A stretch of 25,468 nucleotides of DNA from Planctomycetota bacterium (GCA_021785155.1 JAJYGE010000334.1:1-25468), one strand, 5' to 3'. Positions 15,297 through 23,222 are shown, counted from the first letter of the stretch. The notes: generated from the sequence alone by a model not told the origin. Made by a program: numbers and translations.

Positions 15297-16220
15297 GTGG
15301 CGCTAAAAAAGGCACCAAGACTCAATATTCCGGTAGCTGTCAGTCGGGGCTGCGTTTATGATAACTTCATGAACAGGACTTGCCGCAAAAGTACCCTTCG
15401 CGCCTCTCGTGCCATGCTGCTGGTGATTGGATTGATAACCGTAACCGGCTGTGTTGTACTTAAGAAAGGCCCCGTTTGGGTTCCGCTGCATCATCCGAAT
15501 TACCCCATGCCGACATTGCCGAAACCCAAAAAGTCCAATACCACCAATGCCAATACTCCACGACCAGCACTGATTCAGATTATGGAGATCAATTTGCCCC
15601 TCGGCAATTTCAGCCAGAATGCAAAAATATGGAAGCTGTTGACCAAAGCTCCGGCTGGGCCGCGTACCATCAAATTGCTTGCCGCGAACGGCTTTAAGAG
15701 CGGCGATGGCACCTTCGCGGCGTGGCCCGCGATTCGCAAACTTATCAATGCGCCGGGCGTATCAACGGAAGCCGTATATTGCCAGATCGCCAATATTGCT
15801 CCGGTGGTTTTGGATGTACATTCCAACATACGCAATGAATTGTTGACGTATCATACCGTGGCGGAACCATTGGTCGTCCGCACGTATCAAAATTGTGCCG
15901 ATCAGTTTCTTATTGCCGCCAATACCAATCGCACGCTTGGTTTCACGGTCATAAGTCTTGAGCCGGCCGTAAAACTTTCGAGGCGACATTCACAGCCAGC
16001 CACGGGCTTACCTCGCCCGCAAGCAGGTCCCGGGCCGGTACGCCATGTGTTTTCAAACCTTCAATTTTCATTTTTGCTTCAACCACAGCACTTTGTGGTC
16101 TTAGCTCCCATGTCCGTCAGCGCTTTGAATAATTCCATCGGCACAGCCTTCCTGACTCAACAGAACCATGTCCCAAGGCGTGAAACAGTCCTGATTCTGG
16201 TGCCGTTAAATATCCAATAA
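15297..16220 (+). CDS. Predicted lipoprotein of unknown function
   Basis: I do not recognise the family. The 307-residue frame starts with GTG at 15297 with GAGG (15284-15287) 9 bases upstream and lies 25 bases after der, so it is probably the last gene of the secA-der operon. A lipoprotein signal is visible: hydrophobic LLVIGLITVTGC with the predicted lipidated Cys52. The region before it is long for a signal peptide, so the ATG at 15369 (which would put the Cys at 28) is a serious alternative start. After the lipobox comes a Pro- and Asn-rich linker (about 60-90), then a folded region of mixed strands with FSFLLQPQHFVVLAP and ETVLILVPLNI near the C-terminus. No enzymatic motif was found. 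It likely sits on a membrane facing the periplasm. Confidence 0.72.
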   Translation: MALKKAPRLNIPVAVSRGCVYDNFMNRTCRKSTLRASRAMLLVIGLITVTGCVVLKKGPVWVPLHHPNYPMPTLPKPKKSNTTNANTPRPALIQIMEINLPLGNFSQNAKIWKLLTKAPAGPRTIKLLAANGFKSGDGTFAAWPAIRKLINAPGVSTEAVYCQIANIAPVVLDVHSNIRNELLTYHTVAEPLVVRTYQNCADQFLIAANTNRTLGFTVISLEPAVKLSRRHSQPATGLPRPQAGPGPVRHVFSNLQFSFLLQPQHFVVLAPMSVSALNNSIGTAFLTQQNHVPRRETVLILVPLNIQ

Positions 16221-16301
16221 ATGTTCAGGTATGAAAGCTAACAACAGTCACATGTTACGTCCCAAGGTCATGGGTTAATCCCCAAGCAGAATCATTTATG
16301 T

Positions 16302-17246
16302 TCATTCCATGGGGCATGTGGTATATTCCCGAACACTGGCCTCAAGCGTCCGCGGCAGAAAGCCGTAAAAATCACGTTCTACCGCCGCCAGATCACATAT
16401 ACTCTCTTCACCGGCCATGATGACCTGATCGCGGTTGAATGGCAGGCCCGGCAATGGAAAAATGGATAATAATCGGGCCAACCAGAATGGAATTCCGACC
16501 ACGGCGCGGCGCGGACCTGGTAAAACGGAATTAAATACTTCCAACATGGTCGGCCACGTCATCTTTTCCGGCCCGCCCACCTCGTAGGTTTTCTTTTCTG
16601 ACTCGACCGTTTCCAACGCTCGCACAAACAGTTCCGCCACATCCCTGACCAGAATGGGCTGTATGTGGGTTACCGCCCGCTGCCCCCAAAAGCCGGCCCC
16701 AAAAAATGGCATGAATAGAAAAGGCGGGGCTTTGCCGTCATGCCATTGCACCACCATCCTGGTAAATTCTCCATCCGGCCCATGAATCAGGCCAGGGCGA
16801 AAGATCGTCCAGGCCAAGGGGCTGCCACAGACAAGCTGCTCCGCCCTCCATTTGGTTTTGTGATATTCGGAGTCGGCGTTTGGCCGCGTGCCCAGAGCGG
16901 ACATGTGCACAAAGCGCCGTACGCCCCCGGCAATCGCCGCATTAAGCACATTTTCAGTTGCTCGCACATGGGCCTGCTCGAAGCTTTGTGATCGTGTTTC
17001 ACGAATAATACCAATCAGATGAATGATTCCGTCGCACCCGTCGGCGGCGGTTTTTACCGATTGCAAATCCAGAGCATTGCCTTTATGAAATTGCACCTGA
17101 GGATTATCCGCGACTGCCTTGACAGCATTACGCGCTAAAATGCGTGCATGGAAACCATGTTGCACCAACCTTCGCGCCACGTTTTGGCCCACGAATCCGG
17201 TCCCTCCCGTTATCAGCACGAGACCCTTGTTATCGGCTTGTATCAT
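16302..17246 (-). CDS. NDUFA9-like atypical SDR (NAD(P)-binding epimerase family)
   Basis: A predicted NAD(P)-binding protein of 314 residues, related to the complex I subunit NDUFA9 and to atypical short-chain dehydrogenases. The Rossmann motif GGTGFVG is at 14-20, followed by RLVQHGFHARILARN. A YxxxK pair is present (Tyr128 and Lys132, in YHKTKWRAE), with Ser116 in HMSALG. The middle shows FRPGLIHGPDGEF and HIQPILVRDVAELFVRALE, typical of the bacterial NDUFA9-like group. Substrate is unknown; relatives act on quinones, sugars or serve structural roles. AAGGA stands 9 bases before the ATG. The gene is convergent with the lipoprotein and divergent from cdaA. Confidence 0.85.
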   Translation of the reverse strand: MIQADNKGLVLITGGTGFVGQNVARRLVQHGFHARILARNAVKAVADNPQVQFHKGNALDLQSVKTAADGCDGIIHLIGIIRETRSQSFEQAHVRATENVLNAAIAGGVRRFVHMSALGTRPNADSEYHKTKWRAEQLVCGSPLAWTIFRPGLIHGPDGEFTRMVVQWHDGKAPPFLFMPFFGAGFWGQRAVTHIQPILVRDVAELFVRALETVESEKKTYEVGGPEKMTWPTMLEVFNSVLPGPRRAVVGIPFWLARLLSIFPLPGLPFNRDQVIMAGEESICDLAAVERDFYGFLPRTLEASVREYTTCPME

Positions 17247-17306
17247 GATTTATTGTCCTTAAAAGCGCGGTTCGCCAAATCCTATTCTACACCGGTGACA
17301 GGAAGA

Positions 17307-17338
17307 TTGTTTCCCGCAAGCGTCCGGCGGTTTATACT
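17307..17338 (+). promoter_or_regulatory. Predicted cdaA promoter close to the start codon
   Basis: TATACT (17333-17338) lies only 9 bases before the cdaA ATG, with TTGTTT (17307-17312) 20 bases upstream, or TTTCCC (17310-17315) at 17 bases. No ribosome-binding sequence is visible between the -10 and the ATG. If the hexamer is used, the mRNA would be leaderless or nearly so. Confidence 0.3.
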
Positions 17339-17347
17339 TAACTTCGA

Positions 17348-18166
17348 ATGATGGAGTTTCTAGACACACTGCTTAATCGATTGACCGCCTATCCCTGGTG
17401 GGTGGTAACGCTTGAATTGGCTTTAATAGCCGTCGTGGTGTATTGGGTGCTGGAGTTCCTGCGCGGCACGCGCGGTGCGCGACTTATTAAGGGCGTAGCA
17501 TTATTCCTCATTATTGTCTACACCATTATCAAACTGGGCGGAAACACTTTGCCGCAGGTGGAATTTCTGTTCAGTCGTCTGCTGGTCTTCACCAGCTTTG
17601 CCGTGGTTGTGGTATTTCAACCGGAATTGCGCCGCGCCCTGATCCGGCTGGGTGAAACACGTTTTTTTCGCCCCGGCAGTTCCGCGTCACGACGATTAAT
17701 CGATTGCCTTTGTGCAACTGCGGAATATTGTTCCCGCAATCGCATTGGAGCGCTTATTGCCGTGGAACGTGAAGTGGGTCTGGGCGCTCTGTTGGAACAA
17801 GGGACGATAGTAAACGCGGATGCCACACCAGAATTATTGAATACTATCTTCTGGCCCGGATCCATGCTCCATGATATGGGGGTCGTGATACGCGAAGGAC
17901 GAATCGCCGCCGCCGGCGTGCAGTTTCCCCTCGCGGAAGGGGTGGAGGTCAGTCCGGAAATGGGCGCGCGGCATCGGGCGGCACTTGGACTTTCCATGGA
18001 AAGCGATGCGATTATTATCGTGGTCAGTGAAGAGACTGGAATTGTAAGCATCGCCGAACGCGGCGAGTTTGCCCGTGAGTTGACCGGCGACCAATTACGC
18101 CAACGATTGGTCCGTGCCTTGCGGAAATCGGAAAATACTGTAATGCGGCGATCATCCGCAGCCTAA
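17348..18166 (+). CDS. cdaA: Diadenylate cyclase CdaA (DisA_N domain membrane protein)
   Basis: Predicted to make the second messenger c-di-AMP from two ATP, at the inner membrane. The 272 residues follow the CdaA plan: three transmembrane helices (about 17-38, 46-63 and 74-91), then the cyclase domain. ATP-binding motifs include ARHRAALG (RHR at 208-210) and SEETG (227-231). The catalytic segment, usually HDGAVII, reads HDMGVVI: Asp176 is kept but Gly-Ala is replaced by Met177-Gly178. This could be a lineage variant or reduce activity. The next gene encodes a YbbR/CdaR protein, as in Firmicutes where CdaR regulates CdaA. No glmM is visible in the window. A start at the second Met (17351) is equally possible. 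Confidence 0.92.
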   Translation: MMEFLDTLLNRLTAYPWWVVTLELALIAVVVYWVLEFLRGTRGARLIKGVALFLIIVYTIIKLGGNTLPQVEFLFSRLLVFTSFAVVVVFQPELRRALIRLGETRFFRPGSSASRRLIDCLCATAEYCSRNRIGALIAVEREVGLGALLEQGTIVNADATPELLNTIFWPGSMLHDMGVVIREGRIAAAGVQFPLAEGVEVSPEMGARHRAALGLSMESDAIIIVVSEETGIVSIAERGEFARELTGDQLRQRLVRALRKSENTVMRRSSAA

Positions 18167-18246
18167 CGGGACGCATGAGTGCCCGGATAACGGGTAGCGC
18201 TTATTGCCGGACCTCATTGGCCGAGAAGGCCTGAAAGAATTGGAGT

Positions 18247-19365
18247 ATGGCGCAAACACAACGTCGCATTCTGGAACGCCTGAAGGTAGTACCATTGACA
18301 CTGCTTTTGACCTTGCTGTTGTGGATGTACGCCGACGCGCATCTGACCGCCATTCAAAATAGTCTGCCTTTCCAGATCAGTGTCGTCGTACCGCCAAGCG
18401 ACGCCAATGACATTGTACAGATCATTGATCCCACGAATGGCGAATTTCACATCAACATTCAGGGGCCGCGCGACCAGGTGCAGCAAATTCTTGATCAGGC
18501 CGATGGACGGGCGATTTTCACCAGAGACGACCGCAACAATCTGGCTTATGTGGTGCGGCATCCGGGCCACCTCGCAATCGGATCGGAAAACTATATCAAT
18601 GCGGTACAGGCCTTTAATGATCTGCCCTATTTTCGGCAGCGGCATGTCACGGTTACCTCCGTCAGCCCGGCTAGAATTCAGTTGGCACTGGACAAGATGA
18701 TCGTGATTTCCCGCCCGATTGAATTTACGGCTTTGCCTCACGCCACTGCCAGTATCATACCAGCCGTGGCACAAATTCAGTTACCCAAGAGCCTGTTGAC
18801 CAGTGTTGGTGGACAGGATCAATTTCGCGTTGTGGCCCAGCCGCTTTCAGATCTTACCAATTTGCCCTCCCGGTCGAGGCAAACGGTGCAGGCTCAACTG
18901 GTCGTTCGCTATCCTGGCGCGGTAAGTTCCCAAGTCAGTGTGATCCCGGCAAGTGCCTTGGTAACTTTTACAGTTCCCGCCCAGCGTTCCCATAAATTAA
19001 AACTTGGCATTGTGCCGGTGTGGATACGTGGGCCATCATGGCTGGTGGATCGCTACCGGATTGGAATTCGCCCGGAGACCGTATCGGTAACTGTCTCAGG
19101 CGCAAAGTTGGCATTATTGCGGCTTGGCAAGAAAATGCTGATTGGAGATCAGGCGCCCGTGCGCGACCGCGTAGTGGCATTTTTGAATATCACGCCGTCC
19201 ATCGCTGCCACCCGTGGCTGGGTAGCGCATCACATCCGTTATGGTCTTCCAACCGGCATTACGCTGGTGAAAGGACCACGAAGCGTGTTATGCCAAATTA
19301 CGTATCGCCCATCCGCCCTGCCCACAACCTCCCAACCCTCTTCCCAAGCCGCCGGACAAGAATAG
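18247..19365 (+). CDS. YbbR/CdaR-like regulator of diadenylate cyclase
   Basis: A 372-residue membrane-anchored protein with one N-terminal transmembrane helix (about 14-29, VVPLTLLLTLLLWMYAD) and an extracytoplasmic part made of several YbbR-like repeats. Repeat-like stretches begin near LPFQISVVVPPS, RPIEFTALPH, TVQAQLVVRYPG and HKLKLGIVPVWI. Each mixes beta strands with terms such as ISVVV, VSVTVSG and LNITPS. The C-terminal tail is Ser-, Pro- and Gln-rich. The sequence is diverged, but the helix-plus-repeat plan and location 80 bases after cdaA support the call. In Firmicutes CdaR binds CdaA in the membrane and tunes c-di-AMP production. GGAG is only 1 base from the ATG, so initiation may use GAAAGA slightly further upstream. 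Confidence 0.8.
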   Translation: MAQTQRRILERLKVVPLTLLLTLLLWMYADAHLTAIQNSLPFQISVVVPPSDANDIVQIIDPTNGEFHINIQGPRDQVQQILDQADGRAIFTRDDRNNLAYVVRHPGHLAIGSENYINAVQAFNDLPYFRQRHVTVTSVSPARIQLALDKMIVISRPIEFTALPHATASIIPAVAQIQLPKSLLTSVGGQDQFRVVAQPLSDLTNLPSRSRQTVQAQLVVRYPGAVSSQVSVIPASALVTFTVPAQRSHKLKLGIVPVWIRGPSWLVDRYRIGIRPETVSVTVSGAKLALLRLGKKMLIGDQAPVRDRVVAFLNITPSIAATRGWVAHHIRYGLPTGITLVKGPRSVLCQITYRPSALPTTSQPSSQAAGQE

Positions 19366-19808
19366 TAAAGCCACGTTCGTATTGAAATTGCCAACTGAAC
19401 CTGACGCATCTGGCCATTGCGGCGATTATTCCCGCCCGCAGTGCCGTTGTGGGGCAAACCCTGTCGTTCAACAGATTGTTCTATGAACAAAGATCAAAAT
19501 AAACAGTCGCACCCAGAGCATGAGCAGTTCGTTGAAGCCAATATCTCCAGGTTTCTGCGGGACGCTCCATGCCGGAACCTGCCAGCCCCCCCCACCTCGC
19601 GTGTGCCCGTTTTTATGGGTGTGGCATTTCCGCGTAAAACGCGCGGTGCAAGCACACGCGGCTAAAGGGGGATGGGGCGTCCCAGCACCACGCCCGGATT
19701 CATTGCCACGCCCGTTTTTGTCGGGATTGATAAAACGCAGCTCCATCAGCACTCAACAACCCAACAGCAATGTTGTGCCAGGCATTGGCCACCTGCCGCC
19801 AATATTGA
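19366..19808. other. Intergenic region with inverted repeats, no supported gene
   Basis: About 440 bases between the YbbR-like gene and the SRP RNA promoter. Short frames on both strands show no ribosome-binding site or family motif. The stretch contains the nested inverted repeat at 19584-19680 and a copy of a dispersed GCCCGTTTTTGTCGGG sequence at 19706-19721. Confidence 0.45.
19584..19680. repeat. Nested inverted-repeat element
   Basis: The centre is CGCGT-AAA-ACGCG (19631-19643). Around it lies a perfect 9-base inverted repeat, CGCGTGTGC (19598-19606) with GCACACGCG (19652-19660). Outside this, a C-rich left flank (CCCCCCCCACC) faces a G-rich right flank (GGGGGATGGGG). The whole could fold into a long imperfect hairpin. 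There is no downstream T tract, so it is not a standard terminator. Confidence 0.5.
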
Positions 19809-19814
19809 TATGAT
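19785..19814 (+). promoter_or_regulatory. Predicted promoter of the SRP RNA gene
   Basis: TTGGCC (19785-19790) and TATGAT (19809-19814) are separated by 18 bases. The RNA would start near 19821 and need trimming of about 20 bases to reach the base-paired 5' end at 19843. Confidence 0.35.
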
Positions 19815-19842
19815 ACCTTCCTCGCGCGGTCGCCCCGGCCAT

Positions 19843-19938
19843 GGTCGGGCCCGATGCACGGGTTGACTGTGAACCTGGTCAGGTCCGGAAGGAAGCAGCC
19901 ATAAGCATGTTCAGTCCGGTGCCGTCGGTAGCCCGACC
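19843..19938 (+). ncRNA. ffs: Signal recognition particle RNA, small bacterial (4.5S) type
   Basis: The 96-base RNA is the scaffold of the signal recognition particle, which with Ffh delivers membrane and secretory proteins to the translocon. The hallmark domain IV is present: GGTCAGGTCCGGAAGGAAGC with its GGAA tetraloop and internal loop, continuing AGCC, as in E. coli 4.5S RNA. The ends pair perfectly: GGTCGGGC (19843-19850) with GCCCGACC (19931-19938). There is no Alu domain, so it is the short form. It ends 24 bases before the stop codon of the convergent uppS gene; no obvious terminator hairpin fits in between. Confidence 0.95.
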
Positions 19939-19962
19939 TTGGGCGGGGCGATTTCGGTCTAT

Positions 19963-20721
19963 TTAATCATCTGGCGCATTCAATCCACCAAAGCGCCGCT
20001 CACGTCTGGCGTAATCCGCCAGCGCACGATCAAATTCGGCGGCGGTAAAGTCAGGCCAACAGACATCGGTGACAAACAACTCCGCATAGCTGATCTGCCA
20101 CAGCAGATAATTGCTTACGCGCATTTCGCCGGCGGTGCGGATAAGCAAATCGGGGTCAGGCATACCGGCGGTATAAAGATGGCTGGCGATCGTCTGTTCG
20201 TTAATCTCATGCGCACGGAGCGTACCGGCCCGCACTTGTTCCGCAATCGCCCGCACCGCGTCGGTAATTTCCGCGCGGGAGCCGTAATTGACCGCCAGAC
20301 ACAGTGTCATACCGGTGTTGTCGTCCAGAGCGGCGATCGTATGGTCCAATTCTTCCAGCACCTCCGGAGGCAGTCCCTCCCGCCGTCCAATTTGGCGGAA
20401 GCGGATGTTGTTTTTCAGCATTACAGGGCGCTCGCTGATGAGATAGTCAATATAGAGCCGCATGAGCGTGTTGACCTCGTCGGCGGGCCGGCTCCAGTTC
20501 TCAATGGAAAAGCTGTACAGGGTGAGTTGTTTAAGCCCCAGACTGGCACAATGCTCCACGATTTCACGCGCCGCAATCGCGCCTGCGCGATGACCTTCGG
20601 TGCGAGGTTTGCCGCGCCGCCTGGCCCAGCGTCCATTGCCGTCCATAATCACCGCGACATGTTCCGGCATCCGCGATACCGCAACATTTTGCAGTTCAAG
20701 ATGTGATGAAGGGGTGCCCAT
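19963..20721 (-). CDS. uppS: Isoprenyl transferase (undecaprenyl diphosphate synthase)
   Basis: A cis-prenyltransferase that extends farnesyl diphosphate with isopentenyl units to the C55 lipid carrier for peptidoglycan and other envelope polymers. The 252 residues match the family. Motifs: IMDGNGRWARRRG with catalytic Asp27, GHRAGA (43-48), LTLYSFSIENWSRP, and the C-terminal DPDLLIRTAGEMRVSNYLLW with QISYAEL after it. The start at 20721 has AAGG 10 bases upstream; the Met at residue 18 (MPEHVAVIMDG) would also give a normal-length enzyme. It follows purA by 54 bases on the same strand and is probably co-transcribed. Its stop codon faces the SRP RNA. Confidence 0.95.
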   Translation of the reverse strand: MGTPSSHLELQNVAVSRMPEHVAVIMDGNGRWARRRGKPRTEGHRAGAIAAREIVEHCASLGLKQLTLYSFSIENWSRPADEVNTLMRLYIDYLISERPVMLKNNIRFRQIGRREGLPPEVLEELDHTIAALDDNTGMTLCLAVNYGSRAEITDAVRAIAEQVRAGTLRAHEINEQTIASHLYTAGMPDPDLLIRTAGEMRVSNYLLWQISYAELFVTDVCWPDFTAAEFDRALADYARRERRFGGLNAPDD

Positions 20722-20775
20722 CCAACTTAGCCTTTATCCGTTGCGCCAAAACATGCTGCAATTATAGCGTCCTTA

Positions 20776-22089
20776 TCATCGCCGCGAACACATCAACGTC
20801 TGATGTCGGGCCGGACCAACGCTGACAATACTTATTGGCACGTTAACATACGTTGAAATAACATCAAGATATTTGCGGGCATTGGCAGGCAAGTCCACCA
20901 GAGTTCTGACATCATCAAGTGTTTCCTGCCAGCCGGGAAGATCCTGATAAACAGGTACGGCTTTTCGCAGTTCATAGGCGTCGGGCGGAAATTCCGTTGT
21001 AACCTGGCCGTCAATTGTGTAGCCGGTGCAGATGCGCAGGGTATCAAAGGTGGAAAGCACATCCAGCAGCATGATGCACAGCCCGGTAACCCCGCAAATT
21101 CGTGTGGCATACCGCAACGCCACCAAATCCAGCCAACCGCAACGGCGCGGACGTCCCGTGGTAGTTCCGAATTCATGCCCGCGTGTACGAATGCGTTCAC
21201 CAATCGCGTCGCCCAGTTCCGTCGGGAACGGACCCGAACCCACGCGGCTGCAATACGCCTTAACCACGCCCAATACCGTACGCACCGACTGCGCCGGAAC
21301 GCCGGTACCCGCCGAAAGTCCCGTACCACAATTACTGCTGGTGACAAACGGAAACGTACCATGATCCAGATCCAACAGGACGGCATTGGCTCCCTCAAAT
21401 AGCAGCCGCTTACCATCATCAATCGCCTTGTGCAAAAGCGCGGATGTATTGCAAACATAAGGCCGCAGCAATTGTCCATATCCGCGATATTGCTCCAACA
21501 TCGGCACCCACTCCAGGGGTGATGCGCCATACAACCCTTTGAACAGGTCGTTTTTATCCGCCACCACACGCTGTAGCTTCTCGCTTAATCGCGTTTCATC
21601 CAGCAGGTCGGCCATGCGAATAGCCATGGATCGCCCCGCCTTATCCGCATAACAGGGGCCAATACCGCGCGCGGTGGTACCGAGTTTGTTATCCCCCAAC
21701 TGCTGTTCTGAAAACTGATCCTGCAATTTATGATACGGCATGACCACGTGGGCCTGACTGCTGATACGCAGATTATGTTCCACGGCAATGTGCTGGCTGA
21801 CCAATTGATCCATTTCCTGTAACAACTGCACCGGATCAATGACCACCCCATTGGCCAGTACTGAGGTACACTGCGGATGCAGAATTCCACTGGGAATTAA
21901 ATGAAACGCATACTTTTTATCGCCAACCTTCACGGAATGCCCGGCATTACTGCCGCCGTTCCAGCGAATTGCAAAGTCAAATTGCCCTGTCAAAAGATCA
22001 ACAATTTTCCCCTTGCCCTCATCGCCCCACTGCAGGCCGACAATGGAAGTATTGCCAAAGGTATCCGGTAATACGATTTCAGGCTCCAT
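20776..22089 (-). CDS. purA: Adenylosuccinate synthase
   Basis: Catalyses the GTP-dependent condensation of IMP and aspartate to adenylosuccinate, the first committed step to AMP, in the cytoplasm. The 437-residue length is normal. Motifs: GLQWGDEGKGK (18-28, phosphate loop with catalytic Asp23), the IMP-binding block WNGGSNAGHSV, GTTARGIGPCYADKAGR, GANAVLLDLDHGTFPFVTSS, GVVKAYCSRVGSGPFPTEL and TTTGRPRRCGWLDL. The C-terminus is slightly unusual, ending QTLMCSRR. AAGG is 7 bases before the ATG. It is divergent from pyrF and precedes uppS on the same strand. Confidence 0.97.
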   Translation of the reverse strand: MEPEIVLPDTFGNTSIVGLQWGDEGKGKIVDLLTGQFDFAIRWNGGSNAGHSVKVGDKKYAFHLIPSGILHPQCTSVLANGVVIDPVQLLQEMDQLVSQHIAVEHNLRISSQAHVVMPYHKLQDQFSEQQLGDNKLGTTARGIGPCYADKAGRSMAIRMADLLDETRLSEKLQRVVADKNDLFKGLYGASPLEWVPMLEQYRGYGQLLRPYVCNTSALLHKAIDDGKRLLFEGANAVLLDLDHGTFPFVTSSNCGTGLSAGTGVPAQSVRTVLGVVKAYCSRVGSGPFPTELGDAIGERIRTRGHEFGTTTGRPRRCGWLDLVALRYATRICGVTGLCIMLLDVLSTFDTLRICTGYTIDGQVTTEFPPDAYELRKAVPVYQDLPGWQETLDDVRTLVDLPANARKYLDVISTYVNVPISIVSVGPARHQTLMCSRR

Positions 22090-22274
22090 GCAACGCCTTT
22101 ATAAAAACAAAAAATCATTCCATCCACAAACCATTGACAATACATCCATTGCGCCGGCAATTCAAGGAAGTCGTGAATAGTTTCAGAATAGTTTGCAGTC
22201 GCGAGCGCCCCTTCTTACAATCGACCTCTGATTATGAACAATGTGTAACATTGCTCCTGAAGAAGGAATTTATA
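22090..22274. promoter_or_regulatory. Divergent control region between purA and pyrF
   Basis: This 185-base spacer must carry the promoters of both operons. A consensus TTGACA (22134-22139) points towards pyrF, but the -10 position (GCAATT) is poor; TTGTCA on the other strand overlaps it. A direct repeat, GAATAGTTT at 22175-22183 and 22186-22194 with an 11-base period, lies in the pyrF leader. No uracil-sensing attenuator was recognised. Confidence 0.35.
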
Positions 22275-23222
22275 GTGGCTGAAAAGAATTTTGCGGATCG
22301 TCTGGCCCGGGCAATTAAAGATAAAAAGACACCGCTTGTGGTTGGATTGGATCCGGTTTATGAATATCTGCCGCCGGCGATTACCAGCCAGCCCGGCTTC
22401 AGTGATGCGAGTTCCTGCACCGCTTGCGTGGATGCCATATCGGAATTTGGCCGTAAGATTATTCGCACCGTGGCCCCGCATGTGCCAGCCGTCAAAATAA
22501 ATATAGCCTATTTTGAACGCTATCTCGGGGATGGGATGGAGGCTTATTATAATCTGGTACAGGAAGCTCTTGGCCACGGTCTGTTGGTCATCGGCGATGT
22601 AAAACGCGGTGACATCGGCCACACTTCCATGCAGTACGCCCTGGGCAATCTTGGCGACTGCAACTGGCATGATACGGGAGTTACCCTTGGGCCGGATGCC
22701 ATTACCATTAGCCCTTATTTTGGCATTGATGGCATTGCACCGTTTGTTGATTTGGCCCGCGAGCAGGGCAAAGGCGCATTTGTCCTTTTACGTACCAGCA
22801 ACGCCAGTGCCGGACAAATACAGGAAATTCCAACGACCAACGGCTGGCCTGTATTTCTACATGTTGCGCAGCTCATTGCCAACTGGGGGGACTCTTTGCG
22901 TGGCGAATGCGGCTTGAGCAGTCTGGGCGCGGTGGTGGGCGCTACCAGCGGTGCGGCGATTGCACAAATTCGTCAGGCCATGCCTCATACGCTTTTTCTT
23001 ATTCCCGGCATCGGAGCGCAGGGCGGCAGCCTGGCGGACTGCGCGAGTGCTTTCCGTTCGGATGGGCTGGGGGCGGTTATTTCAGCCAGCCGTTCGGTAA
23101 TTTTTGCGCATCGGGAAAGCCGATATGCGGATATTCCGGCGGCCCAATGGACCAACGCCGTCCAAAAGGCGGTGGTCGAGACGAAGGCCCAGATTGCCCA
23201 AGCGATTCCGGCATTTCAATAG
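22275..23222 (+). CDS. pyrF: Orotidine-5'-phosphate decarboxylase, type 2
   Basis: Catalyses decarboxylation of OMP to UMP, the last step of pyrimidine synthesis. From the GTG at 22275 the protein has 315 residues; AAGGA lies 8 bases upstream, whereas the frame remains open back to 21969 without a better start and would overlap purA. The longer length and motif GDVKRGDIGHT (107-117, catalytic Lys110) mark the type 2 subfamily. Other features: LVVGLDPV near the N-terminus, KINIAYFERYLGDGMEAYY, ITISPYFGIDGIAPF, VLLRTSN and the phosphate-binding LIPGIGAQGG. murD follows after 33 bases, so the two are likely co-transcribed. Confidence 0.95.
   Translation: MAEKNFADRLARAIKDKKTPLVVGLDPVYEYLPPAITSQPGFSDASSCTACVDAISEFGRKIIRTVAPHVPAVKINIAYFERYLGDGMEAYYNLVQEALGHGLLVIGDVKRGDIGHTSMQYALGNLGDCNWHDTGVTLGPDAITISPYFGIDGIAPFVDLAREQGKGAFVLLRTSNASAGQIQEIPTTNGWPVFLHVAQLIANWGDSLRGECGLSSLGAVVGATSGAAIAQIRQAMPHTLFLIPGIGAQGGSLADCASAFRSDGLGAVISASRSVIFAHRESRYADIPAAQWTNAVQKAVVETKAQIAQAIPAFQ

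Noticed and set aside
19468..19813. Overlapping frames of about 95 codons on both strands before the SRP RNA
   Set aside because: Their translations are low-complexity, rich in Pro, His and Thr, and follow the inverted repeats; no start signal is visible.
20100..20180. RTAGE in UppS instead of RTSGE
   Set aside because: This position varies among known enzymes (E. coli has Gly), so it is not notable.
19939..20706. Plus-strand open frame of 255 codons
   Set aside because: Antisense to uppS, with no ribosome-binding site and no family motif.
21969..22274. N-terminal extension of the pyrF reading frame
   Set aside because: It overlaps the purA start, does not resemble OMP decarboxylase, and the GTG at 22275 has a good ribosome-binding site.
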